A DNA stretch of 64,000 bases from assembly GCF_000497045.1 (NCBI RefSeq), contig NW_015961957.1, positions 62,001 to 126,000 of the forward strand. The letters are read 5' to 3'. A program made the position numbers and the translations under genes. Positions 1 to 10,581 of this stretch are shown in pieces. The notes beneath the pieces were generated by a model. The model made no database searches. It was not told where the DNA came from and saw nothing but the letters and a program-made list of their open reading frames with translations. The DNA is from Kalmanozyma brasiliensis GHG001. Taxonomy: Eukaryota > Basidiomycota > Ustilaginomycetes > Ustilaginales. Each line of letters starts with the position of its first letter. Within the stretch, counting starts at the first letter, position 1.

Positions 1-15
1 CCAACGTTTGGTGTT

Positions 16-319
16 TGGCAGGTCCAGCGTCTGACATTGAGCGTGAAGGGTGCCGCCGTCACCTGAGTCCTGTGCGTTCAGGGCCTGGCAGTGTCTGCGA
101 AAGGGATCTGGCAGTGTCTGCACAAAGCATTCGGCAGACTCTGCGTCCAACATTTGGCAGTCCCTGCGTGAAGCGTTCGGCGGTCTCCGCGTCGGAGATC
201 TGGCAGCGTCCGCGTTTAGGGCCAGGCGTGTTCAGTGTTCAGCATCTGGCATGTCCAGCGCTCAGAAGGTCTCGAGCGAATCCATCTATTGACGGCTGGC
301 ATACTCAGCGTTGCCATGG
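16..319. repeat. Degenerate 23-bp tandem repeat (minisatellite)
   Basis: About twelve diverged copies of a 23-bp unit lie head to tail. Units begin TGGCAGTGTCTGCG followed by about nine variable bases ending in CATT, CGTT or GATC. The core TGGCA/CGGCA/AGGCG recurs at exactly 23-bp spacing at 86, 109, 132, 155, 178, 201, 224 and 247. Weaker copies lie at 16, 39 and 63, and one more at 297 is shifted by four bases. As 23 is not a multiple of 3, the array is unlikely to be selected as coding. It may continue left of the window. Confidence 0.85.
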
Positions 320-2139
320 CGTAGAGCGCTGAGCGTGAGCGTGTAGCTCGTACTCGTCGGCCCTCAAGCTTCGAGCCTTGCCCTCTCTGCGAACCACTCG
401 TTGCATTATCGCTCGCAGTGTTTCAACCCAGTCTGCGGAACACGGTGCTTGTTCCGATGACCTGCACCTCACCAAACGTGACCTGTGAAGCTCTTTGTGC
501 TTGGCTGCTACAGGCAGCGAGAGGCTAGGCAGTCCGTGTTGGTGCTGTATCAGATATCGGGCTGCCAACGGCAGTGCAAAGCCCCTCACTTCCATCCACC
601 GCTTTATGAGCCTTGCTCTTATTGGTACTGAAGCCAAATCGGGTAACTTTTTGAGACCAGACAGCGATCCACTCGGTTCGCTTTCGTCCACATCCTGACT
701 CGATCTGACACGTGCTGATAGGGCAGCAGACTTCAGAGCTGGCATCAGAAGAACTCTCGCTTGCAATTTTGAGCAACAGTTCACCTCCCACGACGGCTAT
801 ACTTGACCGGTTCTCGGATTTCGAATGAGAAGGCAACGAGGACTTCGCTTGGGCGAACAAGGTTCACGTCGGAGGTACTCCCGCCGAGCAAGGCTCGCCA
901 CCGACCCTAGACGGCAGCTCAGAGCAGGACTCTCCAAAGATAGCACCTCTTCGTTGCCAGCTGCATGCAGGAATCTAAGCGAAGCAGATTGGATGAGCAA
1001 CATCCGACGCTAAAAGGCTTGGCTTTCCTCGCTTTGACAAGATGGAAATTGCCAAGCCTTTTCTCTCTGCAGTCAAACAGTGCAGCCTTGCATGAACGCA
1101 TCCAACCGCTCTCTGCCAAAGTGACACTTCCGACGGTTAGCAAAGACTGAGCGCATACACTTACACCCACCGCTTCGAATGTATGCGAGAGGCGAACTGA
1201 GACTGCCTAGCGGCGTCTGCGTGGGCAAAGTCGAACAGTCCTCCGGTCTGGAAGCAGACCCTTGATCCGCGCCTGAGCTGTTGCTGCCCCGCACATCTCT
1301 TGTTAACCTCCGCCACAAGTCGAAGGTTATCTTTGACGCCTCTGATTTGCTGCCACTTGACACCCCTACGCCCATTGTCCCGTCGGCATGAAGCCACTTC
1401 CAAGACTGCATGATCATCGGAGCAAAGGCGTCCGTGAGAGTCACCTGTCTCTGCTGCTGTGATGTCGTTCTTCACCCCATCGTTCAACCTCGCTAGAAGA
1501 ACAGGAAGGGCTCCTGAGTCGTTTCGGCCTCCTCCGTTCGCTTATGATCTCGACTCGTGGCAGTCGCTCGTTTTGCCGACTGAAACAAGCTCGGACAAGC
1601 GTGATCCCGCCAAGGGTTCCAAATCCTCCAACCGAGACGTCGGCCTCTGACCCACGCAGTGCTGTTCTTCTGACGAAGCGCTGTCAGCGGGTGCGGGTGG
1701 GGTCCAGCCGATCCCTCGTGCAGCTGGATCCACGCTAGTGGATATCAAGGCGCACGACATCAAACGCATACACCGATAAGCTCGAGAAAAAGGTGTTCCT
1801 ATGGAACAAGTGTGGCGGCAAGCGGAGCAGGTCCGCGCCGAAGCGCTGCCACGGCTTTCCTTTGTCTTGCACGGCTGCTCAGACTCAATCTGGAAGAATG
1901 CACCCTGTGCGTGGGAAAGGCATCTTGCCGAGCTGTCTCTTGCATGATCCAAACGGAAGACTGTTCGCCGTGTCGTCTCGCTAGTGCTGAAGCTGCAACG
2001 AGGACCAGTCGCAACACCGTGCAGAGCCATGAATGCATACAAGGAGAAGACACGAGTGTCTGCCAAACAGAGAAACCGCATGTGTGTCGCCAGACATCAA
2101 GCGTCCTGTTAGTGAGCTTCGAACGCAAGCGGGTGTGGC
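320..2139. other. Intergenic, no gene recognised
   Basis: Only short overlapping ORFs occur on both strands, the longest about 179 codons. None shows a domain, a signal peptide or biased composition. No tRNA-like or transposon-like structure was seen. The right end is presumably the promoter of the metalloprotease gene. Confidence 0.6.
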
Positions 2140-2145
2140 TATAAG
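2140..2145 (+). promoter_or_regulatory. TATA-like element upstream of the metalloprotease
   Basis: TATAAG lies about 148 bp before the ATG at 2288 and is followed by a pyrimidine-rich stretch (about 2150-2240) that could hold the transcription start. A similar arrangement precedes the other secreted-protein gene at 16384. This is a motif match only. Confidence 0.4.
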
Positions 2146-2287
2146 ATCATCCCATTCAGCATCAACTTGGTCCTCCTTCCTCATCTCAATCCCGTCTCCT
2201 CTTTCTTCGCTAAACTCACCTTTGGAAACCCCCTCCCCTCTGTAGAGCACCCTTGCGTGTCCAAGCCCCCTTAGACCCACCTTCAAG

Positions 2288-3248
2288 ATGCAGTTCAGGT
2301 CTCTCGCTGCCTTCGTTGGCGCTACCTTGGCTATCGCCGCGCCTGCCGCCCTCGCCGCTCCCTCGTCCCGCATCTGTGGTAGCACCAACGTTGCCTCGCA
2401 GGCCATCGAGCAGGCTCTCGGCCTCAAGATCGCCGCCCTGAGCGCCCTGCGCGGCGACAGCTCGCGATCCTCCGGCGTCCCCTACTCGAACGACACCAGC
2501 GCCAGCGACGCTGCCTTCACCTCGGCCCGCATCCCCGTCTACTACCACGTCATCACCGACGGCACCAACGGCCGTCTCTCGGACACCATCATCAGCAACT
2601 CGATCTCAGCCCTCAACAACGGCTACTCTGGCACCGGCCTCTCGTTTTACCTCGCCGGCAGCGAGACCACCGTCAACTCGAACTGGTTCAACAACGTCAA
2701 CCAGGGCACCTCGGCCGAGAAGGCTATGAAGGCCGCCCTCAGGAAGGGTGGTGCCAACGCCCTCAACGTCTACACTGTCAACTTCTCTGGTGGTCTCCTT
2801 GGATACGCCACCTTCCCGTGGTCATACAGCGGCAACCCGCAGAACGACGGTGTCTGCCTTCAGTACACCTCGTACCCCGGCGGCTCGATCAACAACTACA
2901 ACCAGGGCAAGACGCTTGTCCACGAGGTCGGCCACTGGGCTGGTCTCTACCACGTCTTCCAGGGCGGCTGCTCGGGCAACGGCGACTTTGTCAACGACAC
3001 TCCCCCTCAGTCGACCGCCACCAACGGTTGCCCCTCGGGCCAGGACTCCTGCTCCGGCGGCGGCCCCGACAGCGTCAACAACTACATGGATTACTCATAT
3101 GACCGTCGGTTCAATCTTCCCCCCAGGATCACCATAGAAGACACAGACACTGACACTTCTCTTCGTTTGCGAAACAGGATGCATGACGGGCTTCACGGCC
3201 GGCCAGACCTCGCGAATGGGCGCCGCGATGGACGCTTACCGACTCTGA
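2288..3248 (+). CDS. Secreted M43-family (MEP1/pappalysin-like) zinc metalloprotease
   Basis: A 295-residue secreted endopeptidase in two exons, 2288-3104 and 3178-3248, with a 73-nt intron (3105-3177, phase 1). An N-terminal signal peptide ends near the Ala-rich stretch at about residue 20. The zinc site HEVGHWAGLYH starts at residue 212 and fits HExxHxxGxxH. A Met-turn NYMDYSYD follows with its Met at residue 267. Splicing restores the family ending CMTGFTAGQTSRM, which is why I accept the intron. Its 5' splice site (GTCGGT) is atypical while the 3' site (CAG) is normal. Without splicing the frame stays open to 3628 but loses this ending. Cysteines in the C-terminal half (CSGNGD, CPSGQDSC) are typical of the family. 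The role is probably extracellular protein degradation. It converges with the epimerase gene 228 bp away. Confidence 0.9.
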
Positions 3249-3476
3249 GATGGCGGCGCAAAGATAAATTCGCGCGTCTCAACTGTGCGATCTCACATTC
3301 AAGAAATTCTGTACCTCCCCCTCCCGACACCCCACACAGCAATGGAACTCGCAACGCAACTCTCTTCACTTTGAACCCGCACATGCCGAATCGCTTGTGG
3401 TGTGACCTGATCACTTGTGCTGTTATCGTGAGATCTATTGATGTGAAAACGCGATCTCCACCTCAATGCGCCTTTC

Positions 3477-4442
3477 TCAGGGCTTATAATCGTACTTCGG
3501 CTCCCAACCCAGCACGCGCTTGGCCTTCTCGTTGGACAAGACCGTCACGTTGGGGTCGTCGTTCAAGGGCGTGTAGGGCACACCGGGGAAGACCTCCTCG
3601 ACGAGCTCCTTGCTGGGCCTCTTCATGACGGTGTTGTTGTTGGCGATGATAAACGCCTCGTGGCCTTTGAGCGTCTTGTTCTCCAGAGCGAGCTTGATAG
3701 CCTCAGCGCCGTCTCGGGCGTCGATGTAGCCCCAGCAGTTCCAGTAGCGCTTGCGGGCGTCGTCCTGCCAGCCGGCAAAGGTAGCGTACTCCTCCTCGAG
3801 CATCACGTTGCTGAATCGCATCGAGACGATCTTGATCTCGCCACCGGTGGGGTTGCGGTGGCTCTGTCGGGACCAGCGCACGTATTGATCGGCAAGCGTC
3901 TCGCCGACGAGCTTGGAGAGCGAGTAGGCGCTCTCTGGCAACAGGGGCGACTCCTCGGTGATGGGCAGCTTGGCGGGCTTGATGTCGAGCGGGATGCCGA
4001 TCAGCGTTTCGCTGCTGGCCATAACGATGTTGGTGATGCCGAGCTTCCTGCACGCCTCGAGGACGTTGTAGGTGCTCGAGACGTTGGTGTTGAACTGTTT
4101 GCTCGAGCTGCTTTGGCCTGGAGAGGGCATGGCGGCGAGATGGACGACGGCATCCACCTTTTTGTAGGCCATGTCAATTTCCATGAGCGCCTCGAGTACC
4201 TGGCCCATATCACTGAGATCGACTTCGACGAGACGGTAGGCGCCCTGAAGACCGGTCTTGCCATCCTCTGAGGCGGTCTTGGGTCGGACGCGGTCAAAGT
4301 TGATGACCTCGTAGCCGGACGAGGAGAGGTGGGCGACGGTGGCACGGCCGAGCTTGCCAGAGCCGCCGGTCACGACGACGCGTGGCTTGACGGGACGAGC
4401 TGACTCGCCGAGGGTGAGGGCTGTGTTGCTGTTGCCTGACAT
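3477..4442 (-). CDS. NAD-dependent epimerase/dehydratase (extended SDR)
   Basis: A 321-residue Rossmann-fold enzyme with no intron. The N-terminal dinucleotide site TGGSGKLG lies about 25 residues in, followed by an acidic residue-containing NFDR after strand 2. VHLAAMPSP and the catalytic-type YSLSK (Tyr-x3-Lys) are also present. It resembles NAD-dependent sugar epimerases and uronate dehydrogenase-like proteins, so a nucleotide-sugar or sugar-acid substrate is plausible but not shown. I chose the ATG at 4442, just ahead of the fold. The frame is open 29 codons further upstream, but that segment is basic, His/Pro-rich and looks like leader sequence. It is probably cytosolic. A TATA-like motif lies 60-70 bp upstream. 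Confidence 0.85.
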   Translation of the reverse strand: MSGNSNTALTLGESARPVKPRVVVTGGSGKLGRATVAHLSSSGYEVINFDRVRPKTASEDGKTGLQGAYRLVEVDLSDMGQVLEALMEIDMAYKKVDAVVHLAAMPSPGQSSSSKQFNTNVSSTYNVLEACRKLGITNIVMASSETLIGIPLDIKPAKLPITEESPLLPESAYSLSKLVGETLADQYVRWSRQSHRNPTGGEIKIVSMRFSNVMLEEEYATFAGWQDDARKRYWNCWGYIDARDGAEAIKLALENKTLKGHEAFIIANNNTVMKRPSKELVEEVFPGVPYTPLNDDPNVTVLSNEKAKRVLGWEPKYDYKP

Positions 4443-4503
4443 CTTGAATGAAGGGTGTTTGTGGTGTGGTGCATGCGGTCGAGATAGCTTGAGGTGCGGG
4501 GTA

Positions 4504-4509
4504 CTTATA
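4504..4509 (-). promoter_or_regulatory. TATA-like element of the epimerase gene
   Basis: Read on the minus strand, TATAAG lies about 65 bp before the ATG at 4442. This is a motif match only. Confidence 0.4.
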
Positions 4510-6008
4510 CGGTCTCGTCGCCGTCTCACTCCACAACGGGCACGGTGGCTTGCTGAGGCAACCGAAACTTTTGCTCTCCACAGCCGCGTAGCGCCGCATC
4601 AATGTCAGCGCCGTGTTCTTCTCACTTTGGCGTTCATGCCTAGCTCATTTGCCGCTGCGGGAAGAGCGCACGGCAAACACGGCTGGTTTTCACATCTGCT
4701 TGGATAGCCGTGGGGCTCAAGGCGCGGCGGCGTTCTGCCCGGTGAGGCGCGGGTGAGGGAGCGAGGAAGCAGAGTCGCCGGTCAATAGCCGAATTTGACG
4801 TCTTGTGCGAGACAACGTCATGGCAGGCTCAAGGTCACTGACGGCTCACGCTTCCAAGCAGGAGAGATATCGGGCCGATCACCTTGCAACTCAGACCATC
4901 GAGTTGGCTGACAACCTTCTTCGCTTGGACCAGGATTAAAGTGGCCTCAATTACGATCGGCTTTTTAGCGGAGCAAGCGAACAAGACTTTTTCGACAAAT
5001 TTCCTCAATTGTCAGAGACCGAATTACCGCCGGATTTGACACAGGCAGCTGCCTTAAAATTCCACACAGCTGTTAGAGTCACAGGAACGAAAATGGCTGA
5101 CATCCCAATCTTACAATTTGTGGATCTCCCGATAAGTCTGAGTGGAGGTTAATTTAAGTCGCCGAGGAGCAAAACTTTGGAGCGCCAAGCCTGCAAGCCG
5201 AGCGAACGGGCCGGAGCTGATCTTCCGTTCGAGCCCTGTGCGTATGCCGATCATCTCTCTCGAAAGCGACAAACCAAGGCCCACGCTGCACAGCAACCAA
5301 GGCGCATGCTGCACAGCAACATGTGCGGAAGAGACACATGACGAGAGCGTGCGGCTGCTTCCTTCGAGCCACGACGATCGATGGAAGGCAAAGGACGGGA
5401 GAGAGAGAGCGCGCGACCGACGACTGAAGGCAAGGCGTGTTGAACGTGTGCTTTTCGCAAACATGGTGCGCGGTGACGTTGTTGTGTGCCTTAAAGTCAC
5501 ACTTCCTTTGGCCGAGGCAGACGCAAGGGTGCGTACGGCTGCGGGCATAATTCGGACCTTGTGTCTTTGTGGCGCTGCGCCTGCTTTGACAGATAAGCCC
5601 ACTGTATCAACCCACTCCTAGCGGCGATAACGGCGTCTCTTGTGCGGTCGTGCATGAGAAAAGAGGCACACGATGCTGGAAATGGCGTTGACTTGCAAAG
5701 CGTGAGCATTTTCTAGCGTTAGCGCGTATAGTAGCATGGACCTCTCTCACCGTCAGCAGCGTCGATCTCAGGTTGGGTTTGAAAAGGATCGTCGCCTGAC
5801 GCCTAAATTTTGACTCGCTTTTGTTGCTGTGGATCGGCAACTTGAAACCGAAGTACGTGCCTTTGAATTTCACAAGCATAGACAGAGTCAAGCCGAAGCC
5901 GCCAGTCTGGTGCCGAAGCAGCCGCCGCCAAATCTGACGCAAATCATCTATTGACGTTTTGCTCGCTATCCTGAACCCCGAACAAGGATCCATTCGTCGC
6001 TCGTCACC
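4510..6008. other. Intergenic region between divergent genes
   Basis: No credible gene. At 5272-5317 a 23-bp unit (AACCAAGGC followed by a CTGCACAGC-ending half) is present twice with two mismatches. ORFs of up to 163 codons overlap on opposite strands and have no recognisable content. The region should contain the promoters of the epimerase (left) and the ThrE/Prm10-like gene (right). Confidence 0.6.
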
Positions 6009-6101
6009 ATCACACCCACCCTTCATAACCCACCCTCACGCCTCTCTCAGAATCACACCCACCCTTCATAACCCACCCTCACGCCTCTCTCAGAATCACC
6101 C
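6009..6101 (+). repeat. 43-bp direct repeat in the leader of the ThrE-like gene
   Basis: Two adjacent copies of a 43-bp C-rich unit (6009-6051 and 6052-6094) are essentially identical and contain ACCCTTCATAACCCACCC. A third copy starts at 6095 but breaks after about seven bases. It lies 410-500 bp before the ATG at 6505, in the probable promoter or 5' leader. Confidence 0.85.
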
Positions 6102-6504
6102 ACTTGACTCTATCACACCCTCCTTGCAGCTCGCTCATCCGCTTGCTCAGTCACTTTCACGGCTAATCCGACTTCAGCCCCCGAACCGCTTGCGATATTT
6201 GAAGGAACATCCGATTGCACCATCCAAGGTCACCTGATCTCTTGCTGACGATCACCTTGTCGCTTCAACGTCAATCAGCCTGCAGCAAGCCATCAACATC
6301 GCCGCATAGACGCATAGACTCGGCTCGCAAGGCTGTGTTCCAATTGCTTCGTCTATTTCACCACCTTGATCTACCGAACACTCAGCTCGACCAGAACCAA
6401 CTCAGCTTCCTGATCACGTCGCAGTGACACTCAGCGCTGCTGTTGATCGCGCATGGCTGGTAACCTTTCGAGACTGATTCGACTCTGACGGACATCTCGC
6501 AATC

Positions 6505-9500
6505 ATGTCAGACACACACAACAGCGTTCACGAGCGCGACTACACCGTCTCCTCGTCCTCCACCGCAGACTCCTCCACGCTGCCCACAGGTTCGGGAGAG
6601 AACGAGCAGCATCACAGTGGATCAGCACGCCCGCCAGATCCACAGATCCGTATCGAGGATACCGACGCCGATGACACGCTCAACAGCTCCGAAGACGCTC
6701 CCACCCAGCTGGCTCCGTCGAATGTTTCTATCTCCACCACGGTTCCCAACGAACCACCATCGACTGCCGGACGTCGTGCTGGACGTGTGCACTGGGATGG
6801 CACCTCAAATGCCGCTAGTTTCCGAAGGGGCGGTCAGCTTCAGATCCGAGCGGGTGGAGCCCTCGCAGGTCCCACCGTGACCGTTCGAGGTGCCGCTCCG
6901 CCCGAGGCTCGACCTGACAAAGCAAACGGCCTCACCCTCGGATCCGTTCGCAGAAACCATCATCCTGGTCCGCTCAATATCGCAGAGCGCCTCACTCCTC
7001 AAAATGAAGCTCCATCGACTGGCTCACCGCCGCCCAAAGACGCTTCCAATGATGCACCAGCCGCGCAGGCGGCCACCATCCCTTCCCTCTCTCTCACCGG
7101 CGCAAAGGGTCTTGACGAACAAGGCCTCGACAATCGTGCTTTCCTCGAGCTGCAGCGCGAGCTTCGTCGTCACGAGGCTCGCAACGACGAAACAGCTAGC
7201 CATCCCAGCTGGCAAGAGGCGCAACCAGATGCTGACCCCTCCGGCAGAGATCGTCTCGCCCAGGTCTTTATGGATCGCGAGCGCGATCGCGAAGAAAGGC
7301 GGCGGCGACAGCGATCTAGAGGTGTCGGCGGGAACGAGACGCCCGGCAGCTTCGGCGACTTAAGTGGTGCCACCACTCCAGGGTCTGCCACCACCGAGAG
7401 CAGCTATGATCCTGCCAACGACTCGGATCTCGAGTACATTGACCTCATTCCTGGCGAGACGGATGGCATGCCCACCCGTATCAAGAAGCGCAAGGATGAG
7501 CCAGCAGCCGATCAGCAGCCTAAAGGCTGGGCAAAGCTCCGCGGCATCTTCGGAAAGCCACCTGTCGATGAAGAAGATCAGGAAGAAAAGGGCGAGGTCG
7601 GCCCATCTGCTGCCTCCCACGACCAAGGTGGGCCCACCAACAAGAAAGCCGTTCCCGTCGAGACGTCCAGCGGCCTTCACACAGGCGATGGTCCGCGTCG
7701 CAAACCAACCAAGTTCGAACGGGAAGCTGTGCGCCTCGTTCGTCAGCACAAGCTCACTCAGGAGCGACAGGACGCTCTCAACCGCATCGGTCGTGCCCAT
7801 CTTCCCGACACGGGCGCGTCCACCCCGGACCCCATGGAGACCGCCATGAATCTCGATGCTAGGCCCGTTACATCCGGCGGCGTGCTTGGCAACTTGCTGC
7901 GTCTCTACGAGCAGCAGCAGCGCGAGGCGAAAAGCGCTGCCACCAGCTCCGTCGCCAGCGCAAGCGAATATAACATGGACGGGGACGGCGAACACCGTTT
8001 CAACGAAACGCCAGAGCAGATTCAAGCCAAGCTCGACTCACCCGGTTTCCAGCGCAAATTAGATCGATACGAGAAGCGCAGGGGCATGTCGATGCAGTCC
8101 ATCAGCTTGCCCAGCCCCAAGCTCACACAGACCTTCGCCAAGGTCGGCAACGTGGCCCTCAACACCTCGAGCAAGGTGGTGCGTGGCGTCGCCACCGAGA
8201 CCGGCATCGACAGTGCGCTCGATGAGCGTCCCAAGGCCGCCCGAAGCGATGCAGGTGTCTTTGGTGCCCTCGTGGCCACCACCGGCAATCTTATCGGAGC
8301 CGTCTCGCCGCAGCACGCTCAGCTCGGACCCAATCCCAAGCGTCCTGGCTATTCGCTCGATCGCTACCTCTTGCCCGAGATGACCGCCAAAACGCTCAAG
8401 CGTACGGCACAGATCGTCGCCGATGCGGCGCCCGCACCTTACCGACCGAGCAACCTTGGCAGTCCCCTCGCCTCGCGTTCGCGTTCGCTGCCGACCAGTC
8501 CGGACGGCGAACGCCGCGACAGCTCGACCCAGGCCAACTCGCCCATCGCATCTGGCTACACAACACCACATAAGAAGCGACCGAGCTCCATCATGCACTT
8601 CCCTTCGCGCACCATGACCGGTGGTAGCTCGGCTGACGGCACTGGCGCTCGCAAGAGACACCACTTGCTGCCCGGCGCCATGTCGCGTCACTGGACCCAT
8701 TCGAATGTCAACACGCCGGACGCCAATGCTGGCCTGGGCCCAGACTACTTTGGACCCGAAGCCGAAAAGATGCACTCGGACTATCACAAGCAAGAGTGGC
8801 AACGAAAGCTTAGGAAGCGCGCCAAGGACAAGAAGCGCAAAGAAGAGATCTTCATCACCATGCACGTCGCCGCCATCTTGCAGCGTCAGCAGTTCATCAT
8901 GAAGCTCGCGCGTGCGCTCATGATGTTCGGTGCTCCCACTCATCGCATCGAGACGCAGATTCAGCAGACGGGACGGGTGCTCGAGATCAACTGTCGATGC
9001 ATCTACCTGCCCAACCTCATGCTGCTCGCCTTTGGTGACGACACGACCCACACGTCCGAGACCAAGTTCATCAAGCAGGCGTCCGGACTCGACCTGACCA
9101 AGCTAACCGACATGCACACAATCTATTGGAACGTCATCCACGACAAGATCGGAGTCGAGGAGGCTTCTGCACAGCTGGACGAGCTGATGAGACGCAAGCC
9201 GCTGATCGGTCGATGGCCAATGGTCGTCATCGGTGGCTTTGCTTCCGCGTTCATCTGCCTCGGCCCGCAGGGTTTCAATGGAAGCTTTATCGATGCGGTC
9301 ATGGCGTTCCCGCTGGGAGCCTTCTTGGTCTACTGCCAGTCGATCATCACCACTGAGCTGTACAGCAACGTGTTTGAAATCGTCTTTGCCACGCTCAACT
9401 CGTTCGTCGCTGCAGCCGTGCAGAGTTCGGGCTACTTTTGCTACTCTGCCGTGGTCTCCGGCTCGATCGTGCTCATCTTGCCCGGCTTCATCGTGCTCAG

Positions 9501-10185
9501 TGGCTCGCTCGAGCTGCAGTCCAAGAACTTGATAGCAGGGTCGGTGCGCTTAGTGTACGCGATCATTTACTCGCTCTTCCTCGGATTCGGAATCTCGATC
9601 GGCGTCTCCTTCTGGCAGCTCTTCTCGAGCAACACGAGCACGCAAGGCTTCAACAATTGCGTGCGCAACAGCGACGTGTGGTGGCAGAGGGACGTCCCCG
9701 AGATTTGGGCGATCCTCACTGCACCGGCATTCACCATCTGTCTCTCGTTGCGCAATCAGGCCAAGATCACGCGCAAGGAGTTCCCCGTCATGGTGCTCAT
9801 CGCTTGTGGTGGTTGGGCCTGCAATCACTTCTCGGCCAAGACCACAGCTCTCTCGAGGCGTCAGGATGTCACCGCCGCGTTAGGTTCGCTGGCGGTGGGC
9901 GTCATGGCGAACCTGTACGGACGCTTCTTTGATGGTCGAAGCTTCGTCGTGTCGGTGCCTGGTATCTTGTACCAGCTTCCCTCGGGTCTCTCCAATGGTG
10001 GCGGACTGTTGAACTTTGCCAACAACTCGGATTCCACATCGGCCTTCTCTTCAGGCTTCACGGTGGCTCAGTCGCTGGTCGAGGTGGCGTTGGGTCTGAC
10101 TGTGGGCCTGTTTGCAAGCACGGTGCTGTCGTACGTGCTCGGCGGCAACAAGATCCGAAACGGTGCTGGCCTGTTCAGCTTCTGA
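6505..10185 (+). CDS. ThrE/Prm10-family (DUF1212) multi-pass membrane protein
   Basis: A 1226-residue intronless protein. The first ~780 residues are Ser/Pro/Gly/charge-rich and predicted disordered, with Arg/Glu-rich helical stretches such as MDRERDREERRRR. From about residue 780 (EEIFITMHV) the conserved part begins: the soluble ThrE_1/DUF1212 segment with GAPTHRIE, then about ten membrane segments forming two five-helix halves, ending at the C-terminus. The family includes yeast pheromone-regulated Prm10 and bacterial threonine/serine exporter ThrE. Export of amino acids or related solutes is inferred from the family, and the substrate is unknown. The conserved region alone matches the usual length of about 450 residues, so the N-terminal tail is an addition. 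The start is the first ATG in the frame and follows a long C-rich leader. Confidence 0.88.
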   Translation: MSDTHNSVHERDYTVSSSSTADSSTLPTGSGENEQHHSGSARPPDPQIRIEDTDADDTLNSSEDAPTQLAPSNVSISTTVPNEPPSTAGRRAGRVHWDGTSNAASFRRGGQLQIRAGGALAGPTVTVRGAAPPEARPDKANGLTLGSVRRNHHPGPLNIAERLTPQNEAPSTGSPPPKDASNDAPAAQAATIPSLSLTGAKGLDEQGLDNRAFLELQRELRRHEARNDETASHPSWQEAQPDADPSGRDRLAQVFMDRERDREERRRRQRSRGVGGNETPGSFGDLSGATTPGSATTESSYDPANDSDLEYIDLIPGETDGMPTRIKKRKDEPAADQQPKGWAKLRGIFGKPPVDEEDQEEKGEVGPSAASHDQGGPTNKKAVPVETSSGLHTGDGPRRKPTKFEREAVRLVRQHKLTQERQDALNRIGRAHLPDTGASTPDPMETAMNLDARPVTSGGVLGNLLRLYEQQQREAKSAATSSVASASEYNMDGDGEHRFNETPEQIQAKLDSPGFQRKLDRYEKRRGMSMQSISLPSPKLTQTFAKVGNVALNTSSKVVRGVATETGIDSALDERPKAARSDAGVFGALVATTGNLIGAVSPQHAQLGPNPKRPGYSLDRYLLPEMTAKTLKRTAQIVADAAPAPYRPSNLGSPLASRSRSLPTSPDGERRDSSTQANSPIASGYTTPHKKRPSSIMHFPSRTMTGGSSADGTGARKRHHLLPGAMSRHWTHSNVNTPDANAGLGPDYFGPEAEKMHSDYHKQEWQRKLRKRAKDKKRKEEIFITMHVAAILQRQQFIMKLARALMMFGAPTHRIETQIQQTGRVLEINCRCIYLPNLMLLAFGDDTTHTSETKFIKQASGLDLTKLTDMHTIYWNVIHDKIGVEEASAQLDELMRRKPLIGRWPMVVIGGFASAFICLGPQGFNGSFIDAVMAFPLGAFLVYCQSIITTELYSNVFEIVFATLNSFVAAAVQSSGYFCYSAVVSGSIVLILPGFIVLSGSLELQSKNLIAGSVRLVYAIIYSLFLGFGISIGVSFWQLFSSNTSTQGFNNCVRNSDVWWQRDVPEIWAILTAPAFTICLSLRNQAKITRKEFPVMVLIACGGWACNHFSAKTTALSRRQDVTAALGSLAVGVMANLYGRFFDGRSFVVSVPGILYQLPSGLSNGGGLLNFANNSDSTSAFSSGFTVAQSLVEVALGLTVGLFASTVLSYVLGGNKIRNGAGLFSF

Positions 10186-10581
10186 TTGCACCGGACACTT
10201 CATGGATGACTTCGCGCTTTACACCTATCTCAGAATAACGGAACTTAAGCATGGACAAGGCACACGACCGGGATGATCTCCGCTTCCTCGGGCCAACTCT
10301 TACATAGATTCACAACCTCTTCTCCTCTTCTCGTAGCATAGATATCGTCGTTTCCTCATAGCATTTCATCACAGGCACATTTCTCAATCATACAGCATGG
10401 TACACTCGGATTTTGTGGCGCGGGTGATGCGCGACTGTAAACTGTAGACTGAAGCGTACAGGAGGGGTATAAAGGGACAGGTGACATCTCGGCAGGTGAA
10501 GGTGAAAGGTGACCTCAATCAAACTGTGAAACAAGACGACCAGCAGAGACGCAAAAGAGCGGGCGTGTCAGCAATCGTCAC
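10186..10581. other. Intergenic between convergent genes
   Basis: This holds the probable 3' untranslated regions of the ThrE-like gene (plus strand) and the SVIP-like gene (minus strand). No ORF or repeat of note was seen. Confidence 0.6.
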
